From Acanthornis magna (Eukaryota; Chordata; Aves; Passeriformes; Acanthizidae), in contig JAWUZG010000029.1 of assembly GCA_036785705.1 (NCBI GenBank), positions 12,539,501 through 12,603,500 on the forward strand: 64,000 bases of DNA, in the 5' to 3' direction. The stretch's first letter is position 1, and each line of letters starts with the position of its first letter. Both the position numbers and the translations under genes were made by a program. This document shows positions 26,677-40,825 of the stretch, in pieces. The notes beneath the pieces were generated by a model that ran no database searches, had not been told where the DNA came from, and saw only the letters and a list, made by a program, of their open reading frames with translations.

Positions 26677-29600
26677 TATTCCCTAGGAGAAATAGTCTGG
26701 CCATGGAGCTAGTAGTGCAGCTCTGTAGCTGTGTGTCCTCACTGGGGACAGATGATAGTGATGCACAAAGAGAAAAGCAAAACCTTCCTTGCACTCCTGA
26801 GCATTTACACATAAATCTGTGCTTTACTACCTTCAAAGGAGATAGAGATTGGTTTACTTTTTCTATCATTCATTTGATATCGTTTCCATTTTCATTTAAG
26901 GACTAATGAATTGAGATTTTTTATTGGGATAATTTAGTTTTGATCAATGGACAATCTCACAGTAAAGTAATGTTTTAAATCATTCACCAACCCATATACT
27001 TAGAAAATATTATTTTTTATATTTCAAATTATATTTTTTAAACTATTTATTAAATTAGTAATATTTATTAAACACACAAATAAAATCAGTGGAACACGAT
27101 TTTAAATGCTCCTTGAAAAAACAAGAGCTCTTCCCATTGCAAGTGAAAAACATGAAGGGAATTTGATATCAGAGCATGCAAACTTAGCACAGTTGGACCA
27201 ACCATAACAAAAGCCTTGCTGCATTTTCATTTGGAGTGTAATGGAAGCCCATAAGTGCATGAATCTTGACAAAAAACTTTAATTGCATAAGTCACAGGCT
27301 CCTTTAAGAGTGCCAGACAGAACTTTTGTGCTTGGGAAGTTTTACTGTGAGCTAGAAGGGGAAGGGAAGGTTTGGCAACTGAAAGCAGAAAGTTACTCTC
27401 ATCTTCATAAACAGCTCCTGCTCAGAAATTCTGTGGATCCAAATTGTCCATAATACATAAAGACAATACATCTGAAGAGATAAGTTTTTTCAACATATCA
27501 TTATTTGCAAGAGATAACTTTTCTAAAGTGCCCTGACACATTTGTGAGGTGAGTAACACATCTGGCTCTGTCACGCTGCCCACTTTCCTTCCTGAACTGA
27601 AATCTGCTCCTTGAGCAAGTCTGGAAGCCAGAATTTTACAGACTAAAACATGAAGCACTGTCTGACTTGATCAAAAGAACATGAACCAGTGGCATAGCAT
27701 AAAGGTCTTCACATATTCTGGGATAAGACACAACCAGCCTTATCCTTCAGACTTGACGTGGTACTACAGGATGATTCACACTAAACAGAATAAAAATGCC
27801 AGGCAATTTATGACTACTGGGTGAGTGATCTTTCCTCTTTACTCCCCATCCTTGCCTCTCTTCCTTCCCAGATCCAAGAGGTTGGCTGATTTAGGGACCT
27901 GTAACATAATTTCAACTACTGCTGCAATAAGTTTAAAAAGTTTTCCAGACAACAGTGTAAGAAAGCAATCGCAGTTCAGTTTCTCAGGATCATTATTTGC
28001 ATTGAGTTCTAACTCAGCACCAAGGTCATACAGTTCCTTTTGTCCATAAACCTGCTTAAACAGAGACGTTGGAAGCCTTGTTCCCAACCTGAATATCTTT
28101 TAATTGTTTTTTGGGTTTTTTTTTAACATGTGAATGTAGTACCTCTGAGGTTCAGTGTGAGGAGTTTTGAAATATTAATAAAATACAGAATCACAAAGGT
28201 TTATGGCAAGTACCCAACGCACATGTGAACAACCCCAGTTGTTTTTAAACTCTGCTTTCTGCCCAAGCACTATGCAACACTAGAAAGCTGTATAGTCTAA
28301 CTTTGACTCAGGTCTGGCAGGTGGAACAGTTATTAAAAGAAAGGCTGCAGTGCCTGGAGGTTTCATTTCCTTGTACAAACATGAGGGTACATTGGAGCAT
28401 GTGGTGTTGATGATACTGTGGGGACAAAGCACAAACTACTCAGGCCATTAAAAACCCACATCCCAGACTACGCCACATGGCAGCACAGAAGAAAACCCAA
28501 GCATTTCTTGCTAACACAAACCAATTAAATTATTTTTAGTTCCTATAAAAACAAAAAACACAGCAAAAAGCAGCCACACTGGTCACTAAGACAATAAGCA
28601 CTTCTAAGATTAGTCTTGAAATTCTCTAAATACATGCACCCCCTCCCCCACCTCCCAAAAGGAAAATCATATTAACCATCAGGGTGTCTCCATTTATGAA
28701 TAAAGATCATAACCCAAAGGTTTAGATTTAAGGTTGAGGGTTTTACTTTTTATTCTGCAGTGCAAAAGGAATGGTTTTGCTCTTTATTCCCGATACGATG
28801 ATCTATGTGGCCATTTTCTGTGACTGCATATTTAGCAGAGTGAGCTAATGGATCTCTGATATGTTTTATTTTCTTGAGAAACAAGTTAATGTGTGTGTCC
28901 ACATATATATGCATATGTATATAAATACAAGTATATATGTTTTTGTCTGTGTTTGCAGATGTGTATCTGAGAGTCCCATGTGTGGATATCAGGGCCAAAA
29001 TGTAAGTAAGGGGACAGGGAAAACACGCTTTCATAACCTGTGAGTACGTTTAAAAGCAGCCCTGAGAGCCCATGGTGTCTGGCCACTGTCTCCATCTGAG
29101 CCCTGCATGGCTGATAGAGGAATCTTTGAGAGCTGATGCACATGGAACAGTGGGCAGTCCTACACAGACCTAGTTCATGTCCCTTATTACTGTATTTTGG
29201 GATATTTCACTTAAAAATCATTGGGTTCCTAAAGGTGAGGAAACTCGGGTATTTACTACCCTGTGGGGAAACCATAGGCAAGTTCACTGTGCACAACATG
29301 CTGGGAGTGAATGGCCACCCTAATTAGAGGCTAAAGCCATAGATTAGCAAAACATTGGGCAAAGAGGGTTTTTTAAGAAAGGAAAAAGCTCCTTTTAGGA
29401 AACTTTAATTTTTTATGTGGCAAGGACTCTGTGTGGATCCCACATGCCACTGCACCCTCTTTAAGTAAATCCCTGACTGATATAGACTGCTACAAGGTCT
29501 ACCCCAACCAGCACAGCTAGAGGAAATGACTAGAGGTGCGCAGAGCAAGCAAGCCAGACAGCTGCCAAGATGCTCAATAGAGGAAAGGAGCATTTGTGGT

Positions 29601-31298
29601 GCAAAGCACAACCAGTGGGGAAACTCGATGCAGTAAAGTTCAGTAACAGTAGGTCTATATGGCTGGTGATTAACTTCTTCACCAACACAGTACCCAAGAG
29701 GTAAAAAAATAAAATTTTACAGCCGTATGTCCTCCACAACCGTTCTTCACTGTGTGGGATGACATGTGGGGCAGGATGTATTTTTCGGGAGAGCAGTCGC
29801 TGGGTAGATCAGTTGTCACCAAGACCTTTACTGGGGGTAAACACATGCAACAAGACATTTTTGTTGGGATATTCATTGATGCTTCTCTCATGACTTTGGA
29901 ATGGCTTGTGTTTTGCTTCTCATGTTCCTTTCCATGGTTTGTGTTGCTTGCCTTTAACACAGTCCTGTGTCTTCACGGCAAGGCTTGGCTCAGCAGCATC
30001 TGCTCCTCCAGCTCTCTCTGAGCACCAAGGAAAAGAAATCACTGCTCTCCCTTGTGCCAGCTCCTCTGATTTCCTGCTGCTAGCACAGCAGCACTGCCTG
30101 GCACCGTCCATCACCTTCCATGACCGCCTGTTGTGCAGGCTGGATAAGCCTTGCACACTCAGTTGATACATCTCAGCAACACAGGGGAATATATTTTTCC
30201 TCCATTTTCTGCACCAAGAACTTGATATGGGCTGTTCCTGTGACGATCAGAAAGAAACCCAAGTTTAAATCCATGTCCACCCATTGCTTGTGCTGTTTGG
30301 TGTTTAGCTTCTGCTGGTTACAGGCTATAAATCCTCCAAATTTGTCTGTTCATTCAACCTCTTGGTTGTTAGTTCCTTTCCTAACAGTGATAGTATGCTT
30401 CAAATCTGAATCTCTTCCTTGTTTTCCCTGATGCTTTGCAGTACTTATTTTTTCAAATTACAGGGGTTTTGTTATTATGACAACACTTTGAATAAAAGTG
30501 AATAAAAGTGCCTTCTGGAAGCAGAGAAAACATGGCAAGTTCAGTGCATGAAATAAACACCATATATCACACCACTGATTACAATAACAGCCAAGCAAGC
30601 TCCTGAACATCCTTTTAAAATCCCTTGTTAGAAAAGTAGTTTTGTCAGACCACTGGCTTTGAAGTCTAATTTCATGGAATCTATCTGAGCACTCACTTCC
30701 TTAGCTAAGGATGATCAAACATGGGAAGCCCACTAGCCAGTGCACAGAATGTACCTCGTAACAATACATAATACAGATCTTTATAAAAGAAATAATCATC
30801 ATTTATCAGCTACACTAGTGCTTTCATTTGGTTTAGGATTTTAATTTCACTTCAGTGAGTTTCAAATCTCCCTTCAGTTTATGCCAGAATTTGGTCTAAA
30901 ATCCTGGCCTAACAATTCATGTTGCTGACTCCAGGGAAAATGAAGCTGCTTATTCTAATTAAAACAATTTATTCCATAGTCTGGGTTAACAATTATTTTT
31001 GAAGACCAGCAATTTCACGGATTTTTATCTGCCTTTTGCTTCAAATTTAGTGATGACTCCGCTGTCTGTCTTCCGACCTCATCCTTCAACACCCTGCTCT
31101 CCCAGTGAGTCATTTCAGAAAATTCCCCGGCAATTGTCTGGTGTACTGATTTATGTCTAACTAAGGGAGCAGCTGCCTGGGCTGCTGCTGTCTATCAAAC
31201 ATGGCATTTATTTTAAAGGGTCAGTTGCACAGGTATCATTTATAAACCCATTAGAGGTCTTTGTTATTTCTGCATGTAATTATATTTCTGCATGTAAT
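26677..31298. other. Intergenic DNA, no gene seen
   Basis: AT-rich DNA, extremely so at about 26,995-27,090. Short TA-rich and CA/TG-rich stretches lie near 28.9 kb. Small tandem duplications are at about 30,491-30,510 (tgaataaaag twice) and 31,264-31,299 (atttctgcatgtaat twice). No recognisable exon; open frames reach only about 103 codons. Confidence 0.55.
31030..31200. promoter_or_regulatory. Candidate regulatory segment with AP-1 motif
   Basis: A locally less AT-rich block with a perfect AP-1 site TGAGTCA at 31,106-31,112, a related gatgactc at about 31,051-31,058, and gaaaattcccc at 31,118-31,128, which resembles a reversed NF-kB site. This is motif evidence only; function is a guess. 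Confidence 0.2.
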
Positions 31299-31371
31299 CA
31301 TATATAAATATGTATTATATGTATATATTATTATTAATTATATTATATATTATATAATATTATTATATTTA
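31299..31371. repeat. AT-only microsatellite
   Basis: Low-complexity TA/TTA repeat with only two G residues. It contains near-palindromic stretches such as tattatatattatataata, which could extrude as a cruciform. Confidence 0.85.
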
Positions 31372-34300
31372 AAAATTCTGTTGTTCAAGGTTTAACAAAA
31401 TATCATGATAATTCTTATTGGTTTTGTAATGTTAAAGAACCCTTTTATATTAATCCCATAATACTGTATTTCATCACTGGCACAGCTTTTTCGTAGAAAA
31501 AAGGTACTAAAAATTCATTATGTTCCATTTAACAAGAAAAATGGCTACAAAATTCTCAGCTACGTTTAATTTTTAAATTTTATGAAACTGAAATAAATTA
31601 ATGCATTTTATGCATGAGAATTTGTAATAAGCTAAGAGAAGGCTTCTGTTTCCCATTGTGCTGTATACACAGGCCATACCAACCATGTGAGTACATAGTC
31701 TTCCTTTGTGACCAAAAGTTCTTTCAGAAACATTTTTTGGCCACAACCAATATAAAGTTTCCAACCCCATTTTGACCACTGGAAAACAAATAGATTTATT
31801 TTATGCCTATTCATTGTGACAAGAGCCTATGTCCACATTGCGATATTTTTTTCTGGTTTCCTCCATAGCAAATGATGGGATGAAGCACAGTTAATCTAGA
31901 AAGGGTTAAAGCTTACAAATGAAGTGGCTGATTACTTACACTTCATGGAACATGTAAGAATATAGTCCAGATACATAACCGCAAAACCCTTATTCAAAAG
32001 TCTGTAGGTAAAACAAAGTTGCTCTCAGTGTAATGTTTCCCATGTTTATAGTCCATGACTTTATCACATATTTACATAAATTTGTGCATTACATTTTTCT
32101 GAATGAAAGGATTTGAGTTTCTGTAGCATATGCCTTTTAAAAAAAGACAAAGAATAAATTTGCATTTAAAATTGCTTCATATACAAAACTGAGTAAGTCC
32201 TTTTAGTCCAAGAGAAATCTCAAATATGTTCCAACAAACTTCAGGCATGATAACAGTACTTACCCCAAGGGTTTCTTAAGCAAAGAGGAAAACTCAGTAT
32301 CCTTGCCCAAACCACAAAGATGTAAGACATTCAAGAAAGCAAAAAAATTGTGGAGGCAACAGACAACTTCAAGTGCCTGAAAGGGCATGGAAAGCTACAT
32401 CAGGAGAACTGGCTTTAAAGCTCCAGCAGTTGGGCAGGATTTAGCGACAAAAGTGAAAGTCCTCATCATAATTCAGAACTCTCATATCTGCATTCTGCCA
32501 AAATTTATTTAGGCATATGAAGCACAGGAGACCCTGAAAGAAAGTTGTATGATTTGATCAACTTCTGTCAAATGGTTGGGTACCACGAGAACTTCCTAAA
32601 GACAGCCATACCATGAAAGTACTGACAAATCTGAATACAGGTGTTTCTAAAGGCTACTCAGAAGTGGCTGACTGAAATAAGTAATCCAGATTCTTCAGCA
32701 CCAGAGACACCACAAGAAAAAGAAGACTTGGAAAGATTTAATTCCTCGGTATTCATCACAGGCACTCTTTGATCCAGTTGCTTGGCAACAAACATCCTCA
32801 AATTGGACCTCATGGGTCACGATAAACTCACTGAGTCTGAAACCAGCCATAGGCTTGCTTCAGTCAAGCACTGGAAGTCCCCTGGAACCCATAATACAAC
32901 ATTGTCCTCAGTCAGGGACAACTGATGCTACAGACCTTGACTACTGAAATATAGATGTTGATATTCTTGGTCTCCTTTTAGACCCCTAAACCTTGTTCTT
33001 CCCCTCAATCCTTTCACTGCACAGCAACAGGAGTTGCCAGACCTCAGACAGGTCTGGAAGACCTCAGGACTTGGGGAGGCACAAACTGTTCTTGCAGATC
33101 TGCCTTCTTGCTATGTGACTGAAGAACCTGCCCAGAGATAGAGAGCGAGCTACAGAGCATAGCTGTCTGCTTCACAGAGGGGATGGTGAGTCCTGGGGTG
33201 TCTTAACCATATTTGTGAACATAAAACTGACTAGACCTTCACCAGACTCACTGATCTGTAGATACAATTTCTATCTGGAGTTCAATACATCAGCCAAAGC
33301 TTTGCAAGTGAGAAGGAGCAAATAGTCTGACAAGCGTCTCTTCAGTTGATGTTATCATTCAGCATGAATGAATGTTGTTTTGTTTCCAGTTACTTAAATG
33401 GGTCTTTGTAGTAATGTTGAGATGTAAAAAACAGTTGAATTTCAAGATGATAAATAGGGTTCAATTTCCCAACAGATTCTATCCAAGCTCAAATACATCA
33501 ACAGACCCTTCCAAATATGCTTGCCCAGTGCTCATGAAACAGAATCAAAGCAAGTACTATATTCAGTGTTAATCATTTGGTGTACATCTAATGTGGAATA
33601 TGTACTGCTCATAGGTTTGTGGTTTTTTTGCGTGGTGTGGACCAGCTGTGTGCATCTTCCAGGATGGAAAAAACCCCAAGCACCTTGCTTTTTGAGTGTT
33701 ATTGCAATGATGGTATTAATCTTTGTTTCAGGATCTTACAAGATAATAGTTTTGTGATCACGAAGATCATGTCATGGTGAAAACCGTGCTGCAACAAGTT
33801 TGAACAGCCTAGCTGACTTCACCAAATGTCACTTCTTTTTTTTTCTTATGGTGGCCATGCCAATTGCCTCACTAGTCATATTCCATTTACTTCCAGAATA
33901 GAGCATAACAATGCAGTAGGTTGCAAGTGTCTATGGATTTCTACTGGTGCTCTTCTGGTTATTTGACTTCATGTGCACCAAAGCTGGTCAGTATTTCTCT
34001 TCCTACTAAGCATACTTGCAGATGATATCACAAATTATATTTCCTTGTGGTGCTCTATGCATATTTCTCTTCTGAGGCCTAACTGAATAAATCAGACAGT
34101 AAAGTGCTGGCAAAGATGTGGGCCAGGAGAGCCTCAGAACGAAACCTTTTGGTGGAATGAGAGGGGCCAGCAATGTAGGGAACAAAGAGATCTTTCAAAT
34201 CATTATCAAAACAAGTTCTGCTGTTGCAACAGGGACTTTGCTACCTCTGCACCTCCCTAATAATTACTATTAACAACACTGCTTTGTTGCCTGCTAAACC

Positions 34301-37300
34301 CTCGTGTGACTGTAATACCCACTGCCTTCTCAGCCTGTCATTGACCATGCAGACGTGGCCACTATCCCATCGTAACCCAGTACCCCACAACCACCTGGTC
34401 ACCAAATTATTCATCTTCAGATCTCTGTTCTTTGTTTATCCTCCTTCTCATCTGGAGTTAGACTGGAGCACAACTCCGACTTTGGGAACAGAAAAAACTG
34501 AGAACTGCCAGTGGTAGAGATTTTTGGAGATAAAATTTGTTTTCCTGCCTTCTGTTCTAGATATTTCTCTTTCAGCAGTCACAGCCACATCAAGAAACAT
34601 CTGCTTCAACCCCTTCAGCACCCACAGATATCTCCATGTCCCTAAATTCTACCAACCACCCTGATGCATGTGACAGAAGGACAAATAAATGATGGTTGGG
34701 TTCCTCCTAATGCAGGAAATGCATTAGGAAATTCCACTAGCAAGTTCCAGGCTGGCACAAAAAGATTAAAGACCTTATTTTGATTGCTGCATTCTTCAGT
34801 AAAGGCAGTTTTATCACCATCAATTTCAGCAATAAGCAGTTCAAACCAACAGGAATTTATTAACAACACTCTGAGCACTTCATTTCTTCAGAGAGACTTG
34901 TAACAGCAGTGTCTAGTTCTCCTCTGTCCCATGGGGTTTCTCTTACAGAGAGAGAAGTCCACTTTTCCTCACAGCCCACACAAGACCAAAGAAAGCTCTT
35001 CATTCCCTTCTCTCCATGTCTGATATTTATTCACAGTGCAATGGGTTGAAGTGAACTCAGCAGCCCAAAGGACCATTTGCTGGGCCTGGGTACTCCGCCA
35101 GGGGATAACACCCTCCACTCTACGTGATGATGCTCTTGAGGTTGTGATAAGCATGACTGGCTAAAGATGATGGCTACTGTCATTTATTTGATAACTAGTG
35201 TATTGAAAACCATTTGCTTCTCTGTGCTTATAGTCCAACAACCCACAGTTGGGCTGAATCTTATTTTCCAATTTTTTAATTTTTTTTTTTTTTTAATTTT
35301 GTAGTGTGTGCTGAGGCTTGTGTAAGTATAACATAAATGGAGCTGGAAGCATATCTGCCCTTTGGACTTGGCACTTACTCTTCCCAGAAAGTTTATCTTA
35401 TTATTTCTGTTCAAGAATACGTGAAGTTGGCTGCATGCCTGGATCTGCATCTGGTATCCAAAAAGAAAAATAACAATTTGCTTCAACACTATATTTGGAG
35501 ATGACAGAGGACAAGAAGAAGCTGAGGCTGTGCAAGTTTGTCATGGAACTGAGCAGCTACACACCGTATTTTGAAGATGATGGTCCTGGGTGTAAGAGCA
35601 GGAGCCAGGGAATACAACTCTTTCCTTGTATACACATCCTTGTCAAAACAAACCATGGTAGACTAAAACGTGTGGGATTTTTTCAAGATCCCACCACCCT
35701 ATGAGTATATTTTTTGGTTACTTTGCTTGTAGAAGTCCTCCAGACAGGTGGAGCAAAGTTCATTCTCCTTAAGCTGAGGAAGATTTGTGTCAAATTGCCA
35801 CTTCTACTCTGAATGTTTCTGGAGGGTATGGAGGTAGTCTCTTGACACCACACCTCTATCATACCTCTACCCTGAAAAGAAGCTGAAGAAAAGGTCTGGT
35901 GTTCCTGATCTCTCGGGTAATCAAGTCAGCATGAGGAAAACATGTACTAAACTAATACACAGCCATACTTAACTAATCTCACTTACTGCAGTGAGTGTTT
36001 TGCATAGTGTCAGCGTCTTGGCTAGGTAATAACTAACCTGTAATAACTATCCTGTTCTGACCACAGGATGTGAAGCCTCCTAATTTTTGCGGGGTAGATG
36101 ATCAGTTTTCACAGGATGGGTATTTCCGTGGATGGGATCCTGTTTTGCTCAAGTATGTCTCTGTGCAGAAAAACTCAGTCCTTTCCCAGGCTCGAGATCT
36201 GCATTGAAAAGGAAGACAATGTTCAGCCTTCTGAAACTACTGACCAAGTGAATGTTTCTTTCCTCATACTATTATTTAGCTAGGATTATCCATGCGATTC
36301 TTCAGTCACTGAGTCCTAGCATTACTTTGGATGACTATTCAGGGAAATCAATGTTCCTATGACTTTAAACACAGCTTTATACTAGAAATACTTGTTCCAA
36401 GTATTAACTATGTGCTGTGGCCATGATATACTGTGGATGTAGTTCTCTAAATTCACTCTAAAATAACCCAGAGAAAGAACAGATGGAAAAGATTTTTAAG
36501 GTCTTCATAACAAATCCCAAACAATTTCCAGAAACTATGTCAGTCAGTATAATAAGCAATAGCACTCACAGTTCTTCCTTTTTGAAAGACTTGATATTGT
36601 ATGTATAGGACTTCTTAATCCTATATTGCATTTCTACAGCTTTTGAAGTCTCATTTAAGCTTTGGAAAGTTAAGTTATTGGAAACTTGGCTATTCTCTTT
36701 CATTTGATGGCCAACCAAAATATTGGATATGTCTTGTCAGATGTAAATGATAGGATAGTATGTTGTGATGTGTGTATTTTAGCAACCAAATCCTTGTTTG
36801 TAGAGGTTTTATGTTGACATGGGAATCATGCACCACTTCATCAGTAATTTCACTCTCAAACCAGGGTAATTATAATAAAACACAATAGAGTAGAACCAAG
36901 CCACAACTGAAACGTTAGCTTTCTATCCTGTCCCATCACTTGTGAATGGGATGTGAAAAGTTCAGGCTTACCGTAACTCTTTCCTAGTACCCAATACACA
37001 GGATTTCAAACAATATAAACAAACACTTTCAAGTCCTTACTGTTTTGGGGTTTTTTCCTCAAGGAGAAGAGCCTACAAAAACATTGCCATAATTCAATAG
37101 GAACTCATTTTATGGCTTACCCATCTTTTCTAAAGTTTACTTTCCTGATTGTCTTTCTTTATGGTGCCTGCCTGATGAAACATGCTTAGCTGAACTCCTC
37201 TTTACTAAGGTACCTACTAAATGGAAAAGTTTCTGACACATTTCCATTTACATTATCATTTTTTTTTCTACTGCTTTGTTTCTTTGTTATTTATACTTCT

Positions 37301-37744
37301 GGCAGCCTTGCCATCCTTAAACAGTACCTCAACCGTATCTGTTAACCTTGTGAATTTAGGGCATAGATAATAAGTTTATTGCACTGCTGTGATGTTTTAA
37401 TTCCTAATATCAGAATAATCCACACACCTGAGGAAGTCTGGTTCTCCTTCAAAAATCATCAGCACTGCCATGTCCATGCCAAGTGAGTTGCTCTCATTGA
37501 CTTTCAGAATTAACTAACATAATTAAAAATGCAAGGGAATTAGTTCATACTTCACCACCAGTTCAAGAAATGAAAATGCTTCTCTAATTATCCCTAAATG
37601 TATCTTAAGTTATGTCTTCAAAATTAAGAAGATGGAACGTCTGGGTTACATTTATGGCTTAGGTTGAAGGAACATAAAGTAAGCTTACTTTGGCCCTGAC
37701 ACATTCCAGTTATAGTGTTTGCTCCCTCAGTCCCTGCACCATGC
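31372..37744. other. Intergenic desert, no gene seen
   Basis: No exon recognised. The 32.2-33.2 kb part is less AT-rich and might be a very old repeat that I could not place. A T run occurs at about 35,281-35,294, and a short tandem duplication (taataacta-cctg) at about 36,026-36,054. Confidence 0.55.
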
Positions 37745-37778
37745 AAAAAAAAAAAAAAAAAAAAAAAAGAAGAAGAAG
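37745..37778. repeat. Poly-A run followed by (GAA) repeat
   Basis: Twenty-four A residues at 37,745-37,768, then GAAGAAGAAG. It looks like a simple-sequence expansion. The flank just upstream shows no recognisable retroposon body, so a retroposed tail is possible but not shown. Confidence 0.9.
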
Positions 37779-38120
37779 TAAAAACGTCATCTAGGCTTAG
37801 ATCCCAAAGACTGGGAAGAAAATAAATAAACCAACTTTAGTTCTTCTACATAGAGGGTCAGGCACATAATACTTTTAAAACAAACTTTGTCTGAGAATTT
37901 CTCCTTTGGAAGCTGAGATCTCTTTGAGGGCTGTAATCTGGTGCTCAGAACATGGTCTACTGCTGCTCGCTGCAGATTTGAGCTTTTTTCCACCTCCTGA
38001 TGGGAACACATCTATGGATATTTATGAAAGCCAGAGGATGCATATGCACATTTCTGCACCTCTCAACTCATAAAGCTTTACATATTCTTGCTATAAAAAT
38101 CAGTCAGATACTTAAAGATG

Positions 38121-38183
38121 CAGTACCATTTATTACAAACTAATTACAGCTGAATACAACTTCTGCATAAAAGGGAATAAAAG
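38121..38183 (+). repeat. Duplicated segment, copy 1
   Basis: About 63 bp beginning cagtaccatttatta and containing cataaaagggaataaaa. It matches the segment at 40,021-40,082 with roughly four of five bases identical by eye, in the same orientation 1.9 kb away. It is either a local duplication or two copies of an unrecognised dispersed repeat. Confidence 0.6.
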
Positions 38184-38460
38184 ACAGTATCTATGTATTA
38201 CTTATTTACTACACGTATATGGAGCTGTAGTCTATTCGTCTAAACCCCTTTTTGCATTAATCACCTTGAACTGCATTTCTGCCCCTGCCTCTCAGTCTCT
38301 GTCCCAGAGCTGCATAAAGTGTGGCCTATTAACTTTTCAGTCTTCATATGCAGCTTTCAAATTTATTATTTTGTTTGGTGCAAGAGTAAGCTAAGTATTC
38401 TTCTCTTCAACTGATGCCTCACTTGTTAAATTATTGCTCTAAGAAAAACCCACCCTTGAC

Positions 38461-38518
38461 CCTATTCCAGCCCTCCTGGAATCCCTATTCCAGCCCCTAT
38501 TCCAGCCCTCCTGGAATC
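38461..38518 (+). repeat. Tandem repeat, 23-bp unit
   Basis: A unit of 23 bp (cctattccagccctcctgga plus atc) occurs perfectly at 38,461-38,483 and 38,496-38,518, separated by a 12-bp partial copy (cctattccagcc). Perfect identity points to recent slippage or local duplication. Confidence 0.9.
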
Positions 38519-40020
38519 TAGCTACCACCCTCAAACACAAGTAACTTTGTCTGCATCATCTGCAGCTCAACAGAATGACTTTTAAATCCTGGATCCCTGA
38601 AGAAGATCTAGGAGTTTTCTCTGCCAACACGGTGATTAAAAAAACAGAGGTGCAGATGTTTTCCAAAGCTTCCCAAGACCTGAAATGAGCCGAGGATGGA
38701 TGACCCTCTGCATCTCTTCACCAGCCAATGCATGTGCAGAGCACTTGGTAGTAAAGCACCCAGGTGCCCACCATGCTTACAGGCAACACCTGCTGCCACA
38801 CGTGGTCAGACCCCAGCTTTTGGCAGAGCTGCTGCCTGATGTGGGAAAGGTTTAAGTCGTCAAAGCCATTGTGCAGTGGCAGATGCCAGCCTGGAGCTGA
38901 ATAACCACCCATTAACCACCCATGTTTCTCCCCCTCAAGGGCAATCACAGAAAGAGAACAAGACAGTAATTCCCAGCAAGGAAGTAACTGTGAACACATT
39001 TGGGAAATGCATAACTGGAGCATGGTCCTACTGTAAACAAGTGGAAAGAAGTCACTGAGCCTAGGATAAAGAGATCTTTTCCATCAGCCCTTTCTCTGTG
39101 CGTGCCACGCCCACCACATATTCCCTGGCCTGCACGTGTTTGGCAGGATGTAACACTGCCCAAGGCAGGAGGGTTTCAAGAGAAGCTGAGGTGCTCCTGA
39201 ACAAAGGAGGCCTTCATGTAAGAAGCCACAACCCTGGCAACACCTCCAATTGTTAATAAGGTACAAGTTCAAAATCAAAGCCTGTCCCCCCACAAGAGAC
39301 ACAGTTTTGTAGGCTCAACACCATGAGATGATGATCCAGGGTTTCTCCTGTGCACTGGAAAGGGAATCAGCTGTGTTCCCTAAATTAACTACCAGTCAAA
39401 ACATACTTCAAATATCAAATCCAGCTTACACACACAATGACAAAGGTTGCAGCCCACAGCTGCCTACACTGCTCTGCAACCTTTACCTACTCGATGGGAT
39501 TTCCCACTATAACGATGACAAATTTAGGTTTCCATAACAGATGGAAAAAACCCAAACATTTCCTTCCTCATTTCTGTAGTACAGAGCAGAGTTCAATATA
39601 GCATAGAAGAGCAGTCTCTCTTCCTTTTTAAGTAGCTCTACCAAGCACATGACTTTGCAACTGAAATAATTAGCTTTAACATAAAGCGTCTCAAGCTGTC
39701 AACACTTTTTGTTTACAGTCTCCTTAAAGTCAAAATAGTTTCTTTTAGGAATTTCATTCATCAAGAATTCTTTTAACTAAGAATTCTTAGTTAAAAATGC
39801 AAATTAATATCAACATCTTCTTAAGATATAGAAAAGCTTAATTTTCTAAAGCTAAGGTTAGATTTTTGAATCTGATAGTTTTGTTACCTTTTGAACTTGC
39901 ATTTTCTTATCTAGATAGCGGCTATATAAACTCTTCTTTCACTTGTATTACTATCAATATGTGCCAGTATAAGATTATACAAAATACATCACTATGAGAA
40001 TCTGCATGATTTTAAAATTG

Positions 40021-40082
40021 CAGAACCATTTACTAAAAATAAATTACAGTGGAATGCAACCTCAACATAAAAGGGAATAAAA
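40021..40082 (+). repeat. Duplicated segment, copy 2
   Basis: Counterpart of 38,121-38,183. It begins cagaaccatttacta and shares the perfect core cataaaagggaataaaa. Similarity appears to fade on both sides. Confidence 0.6.
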
Positions 40083-40825
40083 TGGGGTCTGTACACTTAC
40101 ATATGAAGCATCGTTCTCTAATACATATGTGAAGAAAGATTATGCTCTCAATGACTGTTTAGGCAGTTTCTTTATACAAATTAATCTAAATGGGTACAAA
40201 TTATTGTGAAATACAATATGTTTTCACTAACTTAAGAAGCCTTTAATGTCTGTAATGTGTGTGAATTTGACCTTATTACCTTCAGCCCTGTTTTCTGAAA
40301 GCTGCAGTCCACTGTGATACAGATGATGAAAATGCCTCCTCTGATAAAAAGATGGCAGTGTAAAACTAGGGGTTTCCCCTGCAGTGTGTTATCTTCTGGA
40401 AGCACTCCTGGAAAAAAAATCTGGAAATAATGTTTCGTGTTCTTTTTTAAAGCTTCTACAAGAGGTAACACAAACACAGCTGTTGTGGGTCAGACACTAT
40501 TTTTAAATTTTTCATAAATTTCTTTTTCCTTCTCTTTATAGCTCAGTGTTTCGGGCTCGCTAGACTGAACTGTAAGAACAAGAATAGAGCAGTGTTTTAA
40601 CTTGGCTGGCAACCAAACAAACGCTGACAAGATATTTCACTCATCTGAAGGCCTTTTGTCAGCACGCGCTGTTCATATGCATCATCATCGCACCTCCAGC
40701 ATCCAGCTTCTACATAAATTTCTGACTTCCATCCTTTCCAGGATGCCTTTTCCTTGATGGGAGAGGCCGCTTTTCCTTGCAAGTCAGTGTTTATCGCCAT
40801 GCTGGGCAACAGATGACTGTCACGG

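Larger units (their letters stand above)
37779..40825. other. Intergenic DNA with small duplications
   Basis: No exon recognised. It contains the 23-bp tandem repeat at 38,461 and both copies of the diverged duplicated segment (38,121 and 40,021), listed separately. The minus frame that starts in the CpG island at 41,085 runs down to 40,597 but is not supported as coding. Confidence 0.55.

Noticed and set aside
37745..37778. Poly-A plus GAA as the tail of a processed pseudogene
   Set aside because: The upstream flank has no recognisable mRNA-like sequence and no target-site duplication was found.
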